This document shows positions 8,606 to 17,158 of a stretch of DNA of 64,000 nucleotides, piece after piece; the stretch's first letter is position 1, and each line of letters opens with the position of its first letter. The notes under the pieces are model-generated. The model was not told the origin of the DNA, searched no databases, and saw only the letters and a program-made list of their open reading frames with translations. The stretch lies in assembly GCF_035917415.1 (NCBI RefSeq), contig NZ_CP109073.1, positions 5,068,501 through 5,132,500 of the forward strand, written 5' to 3'. A program made the translations under genes and the position numbers. This stretch comes from Streptomyces sp. NBC_01803 (GTDB lineage: Bacteria; Actinomycetota; Actinomycetes; Streptomycetales; Streptomycetaceae).

Positions 8606-10170
8606 GAGTGTGCTCCTTCTTCTTGCGTGCCGGGGCGCGAACCCCACAGAACGAAAACGGGGTTGACTGAGGCCAGCCGCGTCACGTCACCCGGCAGCGG
8701 AGCCAGCCGGGCGGATTGGAGCAGCACCCCGTCCGGGACCAGGCCCCCGGCCGCCAGCGCCTCGCGCGCCGACGCCACGCGGTCCAGGGCGGCCAGCGTG
8801 ACCACGATCACGCGGCGTGCGCGGCGTGCGCAGGCGGCCACGATCGCGGGCAGCTCCGCGCCCCCGCCGCCGACGAACACGGCGTCGGGGTCGGGAAGTT
8901 CCTCCAGCGCGGCGGGCGCCTCGCCGTGTACGGCCTGGATGTCGACGCCGTGCGCGGCGGCGTTGGCCAGGCAACGCGCGGCGCCGTCCCCGGTCCGCTC
9001 CACGGCGATCGCCGCCGCGCCGAGCCGGGCGCATTCCACGGCGACCGAACCGGAGCCTGCGCCGACGTCCCACACCAGGTCCCCGAGCCGGGGCCCGAGC
9101 CGGGCCAGCGCGAGCGCCCGCACCTCGTACTTGGTGACCATGGAGTCCCGGTGCTCGAACGCGGCCTCGGGCAGCGCCCATCCGGCCGGTCCGGGCGGCG
9201 GCCCGCCGATGGTCCGCTGCGCGGGCGCGAGCATCCGAGCCTCGTCCAGGCACAGCACGACGTGCCCGCCGTCCGGCCAGTCCCGCGCGGCGGCCCCGGC
9301 GGGAGTCACCCGCACGACGCGCTCGCCGCCGTGGGGATCGCCCAGGGCGGTGGCCACGACGAGCGCGCGCGGCACCCCGGCCGCGTCCAACGCGGCCCCC
9401 AGCTCGGCCGGCCCGGCCCCCGGCCCGGTCAGCACGGCCACCTTGGGCCGCGCCCGGCAGACGTTGACGGCGATCCTGGGGTCCCGCCCGTGCGCGCTGA
9501 CGACGACGGCGTCATCCCACGGCAACCCGACCCGCGCGAACGCGACGGCCACGGCGGGCACGGAAGGCCGCACATCGAGCACCCCCACCCCGAACCGCTC
9601 GGCGAGCGCCCGCACGATGCCGAAGAACCCCGGATCCCCGGACGCCAACACGACAACCCGCCGACGGGCGGCGGCGGTGCCCGGCGCCGTGTCCGAAGTG
9701 CTTGTGCCGCCAGGCCGGTGGGCGGTGGCATGCGTCGGCGTCATCCCGCCGTTGGCGGTGCGGTTGGTCGCGGGGGTCGGTGTGGTGTCCGGTCCTGTGT
9801 CGGTGTGGCCGTCGGCTGTTGAGACTTGACCGTTGTTCGGTCGGTGGGTGGGGGGTATGGCGTCTGTGCCGTGCGGCCCCTTGGGGGCATGTGCCGACGC
9901 TGTCGCGCTGTCCGGCTGGCCGTCGGTGGCCGGGGGCTCCGTTCCGCGCGGTCCGCTGGTGGCATCTGCCCGGGGCGCCGCAGAAGTTCGGCGCAGACCC
10001 AGGTGGGTTTCGATCGCCGCCAAGGCCGGGGCCAGTGGGCCGAGTTCGATGCGTTCCGCGTTCGGTGGCAGCTCGGCCGCCGCCAGGTGGCGGCGGGCGC
10101 CGACCACCAGGGTCGCGTCGTGGACGACCGCGCCGGGGCCGACCGTTCCCACGCCGAGGACCGTGATCAC
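8602..10170 (-). CDS. cobL: CobL: precorrin-6Y C5,15-methyltransferase with a large low-complexity insert
   Basis: A 522-residue bifunctional enzyme. The N-terminal CbiE-type SAM methyltransferase methylates C5; the C-terminal CbiT-type domain ('DLVWDVGAGSGSVAVECARLG') methylates C15 and decarboxylates. The CbiE domain starts 'VITVLGVGTVG' but is interrupted after residue 61 ('THLGLRR') by about 107 residues rich in Thr, Pro, Ala, Gly, Asp and His (nt 9667-9987). It then resumes at 'RRRVVVLASGDPGFFGI'. Family members have only a short loop there, so total length is about 100 residues above normal. Reading frame and catalytic motifs remain intact. GTG at 10170 overlaps the cbiD stop. Confidence 0.9.
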   Translation of the reverse strand: MITVLGVGTVGPGAVVHDATLVVGARRHLAAAELPPNAERIELGPLAPALAAIETHLGLRRTSAAPRADATSGPRGTEPPATDGQPDSATASAHAPKGPHGTDAIPPTHRPNNGQVSTADGHTDTGPDTTPTPATNRTANGGMTPTHATAHRPGGTSTSDTAPGTAAARRRVVVLASGDPGFFGIVRALAERFGVGVLDVRPSVPAVAVAFARVGLPWDDAVVVSAHGRDPRIAVNVCRARPKVAVLTGPGAGPAELGAALDAAGVPRALVVATALGDPHGGERVVRVTPAGAAARDWPDGGHVVLCLDEARMLAPAQRTIGGPPPGPAGWALPEAAFEHRDSMVTKYEVRALALARLGPRLGDLVWDVGAGSGSVAVECARLGAAAIAVERTGDGAARCLANAAAHGVDIQAVHGEAPAALEELPDPDAVFVGGGGAELPAIVAACARRARRVIVVTLAALDRVASAREALAAGGLVPDGVLLQSARLAPLPGDVTRLASVNPVFVLWGSRPGTQEEGAHS

Positions 10171-11339
10171 CGTGCCTCCCGCAGCAGTCCGCCCGGTGGG
10201 GCGGCGGCCACCAGCGTTTCGCCGGTGAAGTCCACCATCGCGGCCTCCGTCGCCACCCGACCGTCCGTGAAGCGTTCCAGCACGCGCGCCACCCGCCCGC
10301 ACAGTTCCTCGCCCGCCGTCGCCAACAAACCAGCCGACTCCCAGAGTTCGTAAGCGTGCCGGGCCGTGTTCGCCGCCGCCACCGCGTCGGTCAGCGACGC
10401 CGGGCCGCCCACCGCCTCGGTGACCTCGGCCAGCACGCCGGTGTCCACCTTCGACCGCGTGTAGTGCGTCATCAGCACACCGGACGCCAGCTTCGTCAGC
10501 TTCCCGACCATCCCGACGAACACCACCCGGGGCAGCCCGCCCTCCACCGCCCGCCGCAGCGCCGCGCCCGTGAAGTCGCCGACCTCCACGAACGCCACGT
10601 CCGGCAGCCACGGCAGCGACCGCATCGCGCCCCGCTCGGTCCGGCCGCCCGTGCACAACACCATGGCGGGCACGCCCTGCGCCGCCGCGACCGCCACCGC
10701 CTGTTCCACGCTCGCCCGCCACGACGCCGTGGAGAACGGCCGCACGATGCCCGTCGTCCCGAGGATCGAGATCCCGCCGATGATGCCGAGCCGCGCGTTC
10801 GTCGTCTTCCGCGCCCGCATCTCGCCGTCCGGGACGCTGATCGTCACATCGACGCCGCGCGCCCCGACGTTGATCACCTCCCGCACCGCCTGGTCGATCA
10901 TCCGGCGGGGCACCGCGTTGATCGCCGGGCCGCCCACCTCAAGGCCCAGTCCCGGCCGGGTCACCACGCCGACGCCGACCCCGCCGTGCAGCGCCAGCCC
11001 TGGCCCTTCCCGCCAACTCACCGTCGCCGTCAGCGAGGACCCGTGCGTCACGTCCGGGTCGTCGCCCGCGTCCTTCACGACGACCGCCTCGGCGCGCCCC
11101 GGCCGCAGCAGTTCGGCGCGCTCCACGGCGAACGTCACCCGCTGCCCCGACGGCAGCGCCACCTCCACCCACCGCTGCGGCTCGCCCGTCGCGAGGTGCA
11201 GCGCGGCGGCCCGCGCCGCCGCCGACGCGCAGGTGCCCGTCGTCCAGCCGGTGCGCAGCGCGCGCTGCCGGGTCTTCGCCGTCCTCGGCAGATCCGGTTC
11301 GCGCAGCTCGGGGCCCTCGGGCGGGGTGGGCTCACTCAT
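10167..11339 (-). CDS. cbiD: CbiD, cobalt-precorrin-5B C1-methyltransferase
   Basis: A 390-residue CbiD methylating C1 during ring contraction. The signature 'LRTGWTTGTCASAAARAAAL' lies near residues 28-47, followed by 'VVKDAGDDPDVTHG', 'NAVPRRMI' and 'ILGTTGIVRPFSTASW'. ATG at 11339 overlaps the end of cobM by 8 bases, and its stop overlaps the cobL GTG. Presence of CbiD and CbiG together with CobN-type chelatase genes marks a mixed pathway, as in other streptomycetes. Confidence 0.93.
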   Translation of the reverse strand: MSEPTPPEGPELREPDLPRTAKTRQRALRTGWTTGTCASAAARAAALHLATGEPQRWVEVALPSGQRVTFAVERAELLRPGRAEAVVVKDAGDDPDVTHGSSLTATVSWREGPGLALHGGVGVGVVTRPGLGLEVGGPAINAVPRRMIDQAVREVINVGARGVDVTISVPDGEMRARKTTNARLGIIGGISILGTTGIVRPFSTASWRASVEQAVAVAAAQGVPAMVLCTGGRTERGAMRSLPWLPDVAFVEVGDFTGAALRRAVEGGLPRVVFVGMVGKLTKLASGVLMTHYTRSKVDTGVLAEVTEAVGGPASLTDAVAAANTARHAYELWESAGLLATAGEELCGRVARVLERFTDGRVATEAAMVDFTGETLVAAAPPGGLLREAR

Positions 11340-12438
11340 CGGGCGTCGCCCTCGCCGCCCGCAGTGCGCCCCGGGCCACGCGCTCGGCCCGGCGGTACCC
11401 GTGGAAGTGGCCCGGGTGGTAAAGGTGCGAACGGGTGCCGGAGGCGGCCAGCGCCGGACCGACCAGGAACAGCGTGTGCTTCCACAGCCGGTGCTCCTTG
11501 ACCGTCTCCTCCAGCGTCTCCACCGTGCAGTCCAGCAGCAGTTCGTCGGGCCACGTCGCCCGGTACGCGACGATCACCGGGGTGTCCGGCGCGTATCCGC
11601 CCGCCAGCAGCTCCCGCGCCAACTGCCCGGAGCGCGCCGCCGACAGGAACAGCGCCATCGTCGTGCCGTGCCGCGCGAACTCCCGGACCTCCTCCCCGGC
11701 CGGCATCGGGGTCTTCCCGCCGCCGAGCCGCGTCAGGATCACCGACTGCGCCACCTCGGGGATGGTCAACTCCCGCCGCGCCAGAGCCGCGACGGCCGAG
11801 AACGCCGACACGCCCGGCACGACCTCCACCTCGACGCCCAGCGCCTCGCAGCGGTCGATCTGCTCCTGGGTGCCGCCCCACAGGGCCGGATCCCCGGAGT
11901 GCACGCGGGCGATCCGCGCGACCTCGCCACGCGCGGCCCGCTCGTAGACGGCGATCACGTCCTCCAGCGACATGGCCGCCGAGTCCATGATCTCCGCGCC
12001 GGGGCGGGCATGTTCGATCACCTCGGGATGGACCAGGCTCGCCGCCCAGATCACGACATCCGCCTCCGCGATGGCGCGGGCACCCCGGAACGTCAACAGA
12101 TCCGCCGCCCCCGGCCCGGCCCCCACGAACGTCACCCTGCCGTTCACGGCTCCCTCCGCAACACTCACGGCATCCTCTTGGTGAGCTTCTCCGCTCGCGT
12201 GGCTGGGTGTGGGCATCGTTGTGGGGTGCGGTTGGGTGGCCGTGCGGTTGTCGCTCACGGCATCCTCTTGGTGAGCTTCTCCGCTCGCGTGGCTGGGTGT
12301 GGGCATCGTTGTGGGGTGCGGTTGGGTGGCCGCGCGGTCGTCGCTCACGGTGTCCTCTTGGTGAGCTTCTCCGCTCGCGTGGCTGGGTGTGGGCATCGTT
12401 GTGGGGTGCGGTTGGGTGGCCGCGCGGTCGTCGCTCAC
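11332..12438 (-). CDS. cobM: CobM, precorrin-4 C11-methyltransferase, with repeated N-terminal region
   Basis: A tetrapyrrole (SAM-dependent) methyltransferase adding the C11 methyl group. The catalytic domain starts at 'GRVTFVGAGPGAADLLTFRGARAI' and contains 'HSGDPALWGG' and 'EVVPGVSAFSAVAALARRE'. The start is ambiguous. GTG at 12438 overlaps the cobI stop (GTGA) and gives 368 residues, the first ~90 being three 30-residue repeats (ATQPHPTTMPTPSHASGEAH in each). GTG at 12348, 12258 or 12168 are equivalent in-frame starts, each after an AGAGGA Shine-Dalgarno-like sequence for the last two; GTG 12147 gives the bare domain. Start 12168 gives 278 residues, close to normal CobM size. Confidence 0.88.
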   Translation of the reverse strand: MSDDRAATQPHPTTMPTPSHASGEAHQEDTVSDDRAATQPHPTTMPTPSHASGEAHQEDAVSDNRTATQPHPTTMPTPSHASGEAHQEDAVSVAEGAVNGRVTFVGAGPGAADLLTFRGARAIAEADVVIWAASLVHPEVIEHARPGAEIMDSAAMSLEDVIAVYERAARGEVARIARVHSGDPALWGGTQEQIDRCEALGVEVEVVPGVSAFSAVAALARRELTIPEVAQSVILTRLGGGKTPMPAGEEVREFARHGTTMALFLSAARSGQLARELLAGGYAPDTPVIVAYRATWPDELLLDCTVETLEETVKEHRLWKHTLFLVGPALAASGTRSHLYHPGHFHGYRRAERVARGALRAARATPDE

Positions 12439-12440
12439 AG
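12171..12440. repeat. Three tandem 90-bp direct repeats at the cobI/cobM junction
   Basis: Units 12171-12260, 12261-12350 and 12351-12440 differ at only a few positions: 12243 and 12249 in the first, and the first two bases and the last-but-one base of the third. Ninety bases is 30 codons, so the cobM frame stays open. On the minus strand each unit carries a GTG preceded by AGAGGAT or AGAGGAC, so the repeat also multiplies a potential translation start. Confidence 0.97.
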
Positions 12441-13175
12441 TTTCTCTCCCCGTCCGCTCCGGCGCGCCGGAGCGATCAGCGTGGACAGGTAGGGAAGTTC
12501 GCCGCTCTCCGGCAGCTCCCCGGCCGGGCGGATCGACTCCTCCGGCAGGCCCAGCGACGAGCCCCACACGGCGCCCTCGGCCCGGCCCGTCTCGCGCAGC
12601 GCGGCGACCACCTCGCCCGCCAGCCGGCCGAACTTGTACGCCACGACCGTGCCGGGCCCGCGCAGCGCCTCCCGCAGCACCTCGGCCCCGGCCGTGACCG
12701 GGACCAGCGTCAACGGCTCGGTGCCCTCGGTCAGTACGGCACCGCCGCGCGCCGCCAGGTCCTGCATGGCAGTGATGCCCGGCACCGTCTCCACCCGCAG
12801 CCCCGGCACCGACTCGCCCACCGTCTGGGCGAGATACGTGAACGTCGAGTACACGTTCGGATCACCGATCGTCGCGAACGCCACCGACCCGTGCCCGCGC
12901 AGCAGTTCGGCCACACGCTCGCCCGCCGCGTCCCACGCGGCCTCCCGCCGCGCCCGGTCGCTGCGCTCGTTCAGTGCGAAGACGACCCGCACCACCCGCT
13001 CGGGCGGGACGTAGTGCAGCACCGTCGCCTCGGCCCGCCCCCGTTCGCCCGTGTCCAGCACGGGAACGACGACGACGGCCGCGCCGCGCAGCGCGTTCAC
13101 GCCCTTCACGGTGACCAGTTCGGGGTCGCCCGGTCCTACGCCGACTCCCGTCAGGAGGCGCTGTGCGGTGCTCAT
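12435..13175 (-). CDS. cobI: CobI, precorrin-2 C20-methyltransferase
   Basis: A 246-residue SAM-dependent methyltransferase making precorrin-3A. The N-terminal 'LTGVGVGPGDPELVTVKGVNAL' is the family signature; 'VAFATIGDPNVYSTFTYLAQTV' and 'ETVPGITAMQDLAAR' form the cofactor pocket. Normal length. ATG at 13175 overlaps the cobB stop (ATGA), and its stop overlaps the first cobM GTG. Confidence 0.94.
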   Translation of the reverse strand: MSTAQRLLTGVGVGPGDPELVTVKGVNALRGAAVVVVPVLDTGERGRAEATVLHYVPPERVVRVVFALNERSDRARREAAWDAAGERVAELLRGHGSVAFATIGDPNVYSTFTYLAQTVGESVPGLRVETVPGITAMQDLAARGGAVLTEGTEPLTLVPVTAGAEVLREALRGPGTVVAYKFGRLAGEVVAALRETGRAEGAVWGSSLGLPEESIRPAGELPESGELPYLSTLIAPARRSGRGEKL

Positions 13176-14560
13176 CCGATACTTCCTGTCTTGACGTCGC
13201 GAGCGGCGGCGGCGTGCGCCACCAGCCGCCCGGCCGCCGATGGCACGGCGGCCCAGTGCACATGCAGGTACGAGGCGTGCACGCCGTCCCGCACGAAACC
13301 CTCGACGCGGCGCTCCGGCCGCGTCACGCCCCACGCGGGCCGCTCGCCCGCGCCCGGTTCGAGCACGGTCCGGTGGAATTCATGTCCCCGCACCCGCGTT
13401 CCGGCCGCCGCCAGCGCGCTGTCGTGGACGGCCACCGCCGCCCGGTACCCAAGCGTCAGGCGCTCCGACATCCGGGCCGTGGCGTCCAGCACCCCGCACA
13501 TCGGCATCCCGTCCAACGACCGTGCCAGGTACAGCAGTCCGGCACACTCGGCCGCCACCGGCGCCCCGTCCGCCGCCAGTCCGGCCACGGCCGCGCGCAA
13601 CGGCTCGTTCGCGGACAGCTCCGCCGCGTACACCTCGGGGAACCCGCCGCCGATGACCAGCCCCGCCGTGCCCGCCGGCAGCGTCTCGTCACGCAGCGGG
13701 TCGAACACGGCGACCTCGGCGCCCGCCGCGCGCAGCGCCTCGGTGTGCTCGGCGTAGGAGAACGTGAACGCCGCCCCGCCCGCCACGGCGATCACCGGCC
13801 GCCGCGCGCGCTTCTGTCCGGGCCCGGGCGGCGTCCACGCGGCACCCGCCGGCAGGGGCAACGGCGGCGCGTCGCGCGCCAGGGCCAGCACCGCGTCCAG
13901 GTCCACGCCCTCGCGGACCTGCCCGGCCAGCGCCCCGACGGCGGTCACCGCATCCGCCTCCCGCTCGGCCACCGGTACAAGTCCCAGGTGACGGGAGGGA
14001 GTCCGGACCTGCTGGGCGCGGCGCAGCGCGCCCAGCACCGGCACCCCGGACTGGTCCAGCGCCTCGCGCAGCAGCTCCTCGTGCCGCTCGGACCCGACCT
14101 TGTTGAGGATCACGCCCGCCAGCCGCACCTCCGGGTCCCAGGACGCGAAGCCGTGCACCAGCGCGGCCACCGAACGGGACTGCGACGAGGCGTCCACCAC
14201 CAGCACGACCGGCGCCCGCAAGAGCTTTGCCACCTGCGCCGTCGATCCCAGCTCGCCCTCGCCGGCCGCGCCGTCGAACAGGCCCATCACGCCCTCGATC
14301 ACGGCGAGTTCGGCCCCGGCCGCGCCGTTCGCGAACAGCGGCGCGATCAGCTCGGGGCCGCACAGGAAGGCGTCCAGGTTCCGGCCGGGGCGGCCGGTGG
14401 CCAGGGCGTGGTAGCCCGGATCGATGTAGTCGGGGCCGACCTTGTGGCCGGACACCGCCATCCCGCGCGCGGCGAACGCGGCCATCAGGCCGGTGGCGAC
14501 GGTGGTCTTGCCGCTGCCCGAGGCGGGCGCGGCGATCACCAGCCGGGGGACGGTCATCAT
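13172..14560 (-). CDS. cobB: CobB, cobyrinate a,c-diamide synthase
   Basis: A 462-residue glutamine-dependent amidotransferase amidating the a and c side chains. It has the N-terminal dethiobiotin-synthetase-like P-loop 'IAAPASGSGKTTVATGL' and 'KVGPDYIDPGYH'. The C-terminal class I glutaminase domain has the nucleophile in 'PVAAECAGLLYL' and a terminal histidine region 'HASYLHVHWAA'. ATG at 14560 or the adjacent 14557 are both possible starts. It ends in an ATGA overlap with cobI. Confidence 0.94.
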   Translation of the reverse strand: MMTVPRLVIAAPASGSGKTTVATGLMAAFAARGMAVSGHKVGPDYIDPGYHALATGRPGRNLDAFLCGPELIAPLFANGAAGAELAVIEGVMGLFDGAAGEGELGSTAQVAKLLRAPVVLVVDASSQSRSVAALVHGFASWDPEVRLAGVILNKVGSERHEELLREALDQSGVPVLGALRRAQQVRTPSRHLGLVPVAEREADAVTAVGALAGQVREGVDLDAVLALARDAPPLPLPAGAAWTPPGPGQKRARRPVIAVAGGAAFTFSYAEHTEALRAAGAEVAVFDPLRDETLPAGTAGLVIGGGFPEVYAAELSANEPLRAAVAGLAADGAPVAAECAGLLYLARSLDGMPMCGVLDATARMSERLTLGYRAAVAVHDSALAAAGTRVRGHEFHRTVLEPGAGERPAWGVTRPERRVEGFVRDGVHASYLHVHWAAVPSAAGRLVAHAAAARDVKTGSIG

Positions 14561-14564
14561 GAGC

Positions 14565-15161
14565 TCACCATTCGATGCCTCGCTGACCCTTCTGCCCGGC
14601 GTCCATCGGGTGCTTGACCTTGCCCATCTCGGTGACCAGATCCGCCGCGTCGAGCAGCGCGGCGGGGGCGTTGCGCCCGGTGATCACCACGTGCTGCGTG
14701 CCCGGCCGGCCCCGTAGCACGGAGACCACCTCGTCGGTGTCCACCCAGCCCCAGTGCATCGGATACGCGAACTCGTCCAGCACGTACAGCCGGTACGTCT
14801 CCGCCGCCAGGTCCCGCTTCACCTGCTCCCAGCCCTCGCGGGCGGCGTCCTCGCTGGAGGCGATGTCGCGCTGTACCCACGACCAGCCCTCGCCCATCTT
14901 GTGCCACGCCACGCTGCCGCCCTCGCCGCTCGCGCCGAGCACGCGCAGCGCCCGCTCTTCCCCGACGCGCCACTTGGCCGACTTGACGAACTGGAACACG
15001 CCGATCGGCCAGCCTTGATTCCAGGCGCGCAGCGCGAGCCCGAACGCGGCCGTCGACTTGCCCTTGCCGGTGCCGGTGTGCACGACGACCAGCGGACGGT
15101 TGCGGCGCTGCCGCGTGGTGAGTCCGTCGTCCGGCACGACGGACGGCTGTCCCTGGGGCAT
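14565..15161 (-). CDS. cobO: Cob(I)yrinate a,c-diamide adenosyltransferase
   Basis: A 198-residue CobA/CobO-type corrinoid adenosyltransferase attaching the upper 5'-deoxyadenosyl ligand using ATP. The P-loop is 'VHTGTGKGKSTAAFGLALRA' near residue 30; 'FVKSAKWRVGEERAL', 'LYVLDEFAYPMHWGWVD' and 'VVITGRNAPAALLDAADLVTEM' are characteristic. Its ATG shares one base with the stop of the chelatase gene (TGATG), and cobB follows 4 bases after its stop. Confidence 0.95.
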   Translation of the reverse strand: MPQGQPSVVPDDGLTTRQRRNRPLVVVHTGTGKGKSTAAFGLALRAWNQGWPIGVFQFVKSAKWRVGEERALRVLGASGEGGSVAWHKMGEGWSWVQRDIASSEDAAREGWEQVKRDLAAETYRLYVLDEFAYPMHWGWVDTDEVVSVLRGRPGTQHVVITGRNAPAALLDAADLVTEMGKVKHPMDAGQKGQRGIEW

Positions 15162-17158
15162 CAGGCGGCCCTCCTCACGTTGTTGACCAGCGCGGCCACC
15201 GTGTCCGCGCGCAACTCGTCGAGCGTGACGGCCGGTCCGCCGAGTTCGCGGGCGAGCGCGCCGGCGAGGCCGAGCCGCACCGGGCCGGACTCGCAGTCGA
15301 CCACTACCGACGCGGTGCCCTCGGCCGCCAGCAGGCGCGCCGCGCGGCGGGCCCGTTCCACCGGCTCGGGCCCGCCCGTGGCCCGGCCGTCCGTGACGGC
15401 GACGAGCAGCGGGCGGCGCGCCGGATCGCGCAGCCGCTCCACGCGCAGCACCTCGCGCGCCCGCAGCAGCCCTTCGGCCAGCGGCGTACGGCCGCCGGTC
15501 GGCAGCAGTTCCAGGCGCGCGGCGGCGGCGTCCACCGAGGACGTGGGCGGCAGCACCAGGTCGGCCGCCGAGCGGCGGAACGTCACCAGCCCCACCTTGT
15601 CGCGTCGCTGGTAGGCGTCGAGCAGCAGTGACAGCACGGCGCCCTTGACGGCGCTCATCCGCTGCCGCGCGGCCATCGAGCCGGAGGCGTCCACGACGAA
15701 CAGCACGAGATTCGACTCACGGCCCTCGCGTACGGCCTCCCGCAGATCGTCGCGCCGGATCACCAACCCCGGCCCGGACCGCCCGCGCGCCCGCTGGTGC
15801 GGCGCGGCGGCGCGCAGCGTCGCGGCCACGTGCAGCTTGCCGAGGGCGTCCTGGGGACGCCGGTCGCCGGTGGTGCGGCCCTGCGCGGTCCGCGCCCGGG
15901 AGCGTCGCCCGGCCGCGCCCTCGCCGACCCCGGGCACGGTCAACGCCCGCGCGGTGAACGGCTTCCCGGCGGGCGCGGGCGTCCGCTCCCCGCCGCCGCC
16001 CGTGCCGTCGGTGTCGGCGTCGGAGTGCTCCTGGCCCGGCGACGGTCCGTCCGCGTCCTGACCGCCGTCCCTGTCCCCGTCCCCGCCGCCGTCGCCGTCG
16101 TCGTCCGGGGGAGTGGGCTCGGGATCGTCGTCCCCGCCGCCGCCCTCGCCCCGCTCCCGCTCCAGCGTCTCGTCGAGCTTCTGCTGGTCCAGCCCCGGCG
16201 CGTCGAACGGCGAACGGCGCCTGCGGTGCGGGAGCGCGAGCAGCGCGGCCTGCCGGACGTCCTCGGCCAGCACGTCGGTCCGTCCCGCCCAAGCGGCGAG
16301 CGCGGTCGCCGTGCGGGCCATCACGATGTCCGCGCGCATGCCGTCCACCTCGAACGCCGCGCAGGTGGCCGCGATCTGCCGCAGCGCCGCGTCGCCCAGC
16401 CGCACGCTCGGCAGCAACGCCCGTGCGGCGGCGATTCGTTGCCGCAGCGCCTCCTCCTCGTCCGCCCACCGGGCGGCGAACCCGGCCGGATCGTCGTCGT
16501 GGGCGAGCCGCCGGCGCACGACCTCCACCCGCTCGTCGGTCTCGCGCGACGCGGCGACCTCGACGGTCAGCCCGAACCGGTCGAGCAACTGCGGGCGCAG
16601 CTCGCCCTCTTCCGGGTTCATGGTGCCGACCAGCAGGAAGCGGGAGGCGTACCGGACCGAGACGCCCTCGCGTTCGACGTAGGCGGTGCCCATCGCGGCG
16701 GCGTCGAGCAGCGAGTCCACGAGGAAGTCGCTGAGCAGGTTCACCTCGTCCACGTAGAGCACCCCCCGGTGCGCGTGCGCCAGCAGCCCCGGCTCGAACG
16801 CCTTCACCCCCTCCGCCAGGGCCCGTTCGATGTCGAGCGCGCCGACGAGCCGGTCCTCGCTCGCCCCGACCGGCAGCTCGACCAGCCGGGCCGGCCGCGT
16901 GGTGCCGTCCCCGACGGGGTGCGGGCCGTCCGGGCACGCGGGATCGGGCGCGGCCGGATCGCAGGAGAACCGGCACCACGACACCACCTCCACCTCCGGC
17001 AGCAGGGCCGAAAGCGCCCGTACCGCAGTGCTCTTGGCGGTCCCCTTCTCACCCCGGACGAGCACCCCGCCGACGGCGGGGGAGACCGCGTTGAGCAGCA
17101 GGGCGAGTCGCAGGTCGTCCATCCCGACGATCGCGGTGAACGGATAGGGGCTGGTCAT
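15161..17158 (-). CDS. Cobaltochelatase ChlI/ChlD-type AAA-VWA subunit
   Basis: A 665-residue fusion of a ChlI-like AAA+ ATPase (N-terminal ~330 residues) and a ChlD-like von Willebrand A domain (C-terminal). Walker A is '[16 protein letters not shown]', Walker B '[15 protein letters not shown]'. The central linker is strongly acidic Asp/Glu/Gly/Pro. The MIDAS motif is '[15 protein letters not shown]' near residue 487. Together with CobN it forms the ATP-dependent cobaltochelatase inserting Co(II) into hydrogenobyrinate diamide, replacing the CobS/CobT pair. Its stop and start overlap both neighbours. Confidence 0.93.
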   Translation of the reverse strand: MTSPYPFTAIVGMDDLRLALLLNAVSPAVGGVLVRGEKGTAKSTAVRALSALLPEVEVVSWCRFSCDPAAPDPACPDGPHPVGDGTTRPARLVELPVGASEDRLVGALDIERALAEGVKAFEPGLLAHAHRGVLYVDEVNLLSDFLVDSLLDAAAMGTAYVEREGVSVRYASRFLLVGTMNPEEGELRPQLLDRFGLTVEVAASRETDERVEVVRRRLAHDDDPAGFAARWADEEEALRQRIAAARALLPSVRLGDAALRQIAATCAAFEVDGMRADIVMARTATALAAWAGRTDVLAEDVRQAALLALPHRRRRSPFDAPGLDQQKLDETLERERGEGGGGDDDPEPTPPDDDGDGGGDGDRDGGQDADGPSPGQEHSDADTDGTGGGGERTPAPAGKPFTARALTVPGVGEGAAGRRSRARTAQGRTTGDRRPQDALGKLHVAATLRAAAPHQRARGRSGPGLVIRRDDLREAVREGRESNLVLFVVDASGSMAARQRMSAVKGAVLSLLLDAYQRRDKVGLVTFRRSAADLVLPPTSSVDAAAARLELLPTGGRTPLAEGLLRAREVLRVERLRDPARRPLLVAVTDGRATGGPEPVERARRAARLLAAEGTASVVVDCESGPVRLGLAGALARELGGPAVTLDELRADTVAALVNNVRRAA

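Noticed and set aside
7109..9829. Open frame of 906 codons on the plus strand
   Set aside because: It lies opposite the well-supported cobJ, cobL genes; its product is Arg/Gly/His-rich with no motif. Long antisense frames are expected at this GC content.
12171..12440. CRISPR array
   Set aside because: Units are 90 bp and contiguous, with no unique spacers, and lie in a coding frame.
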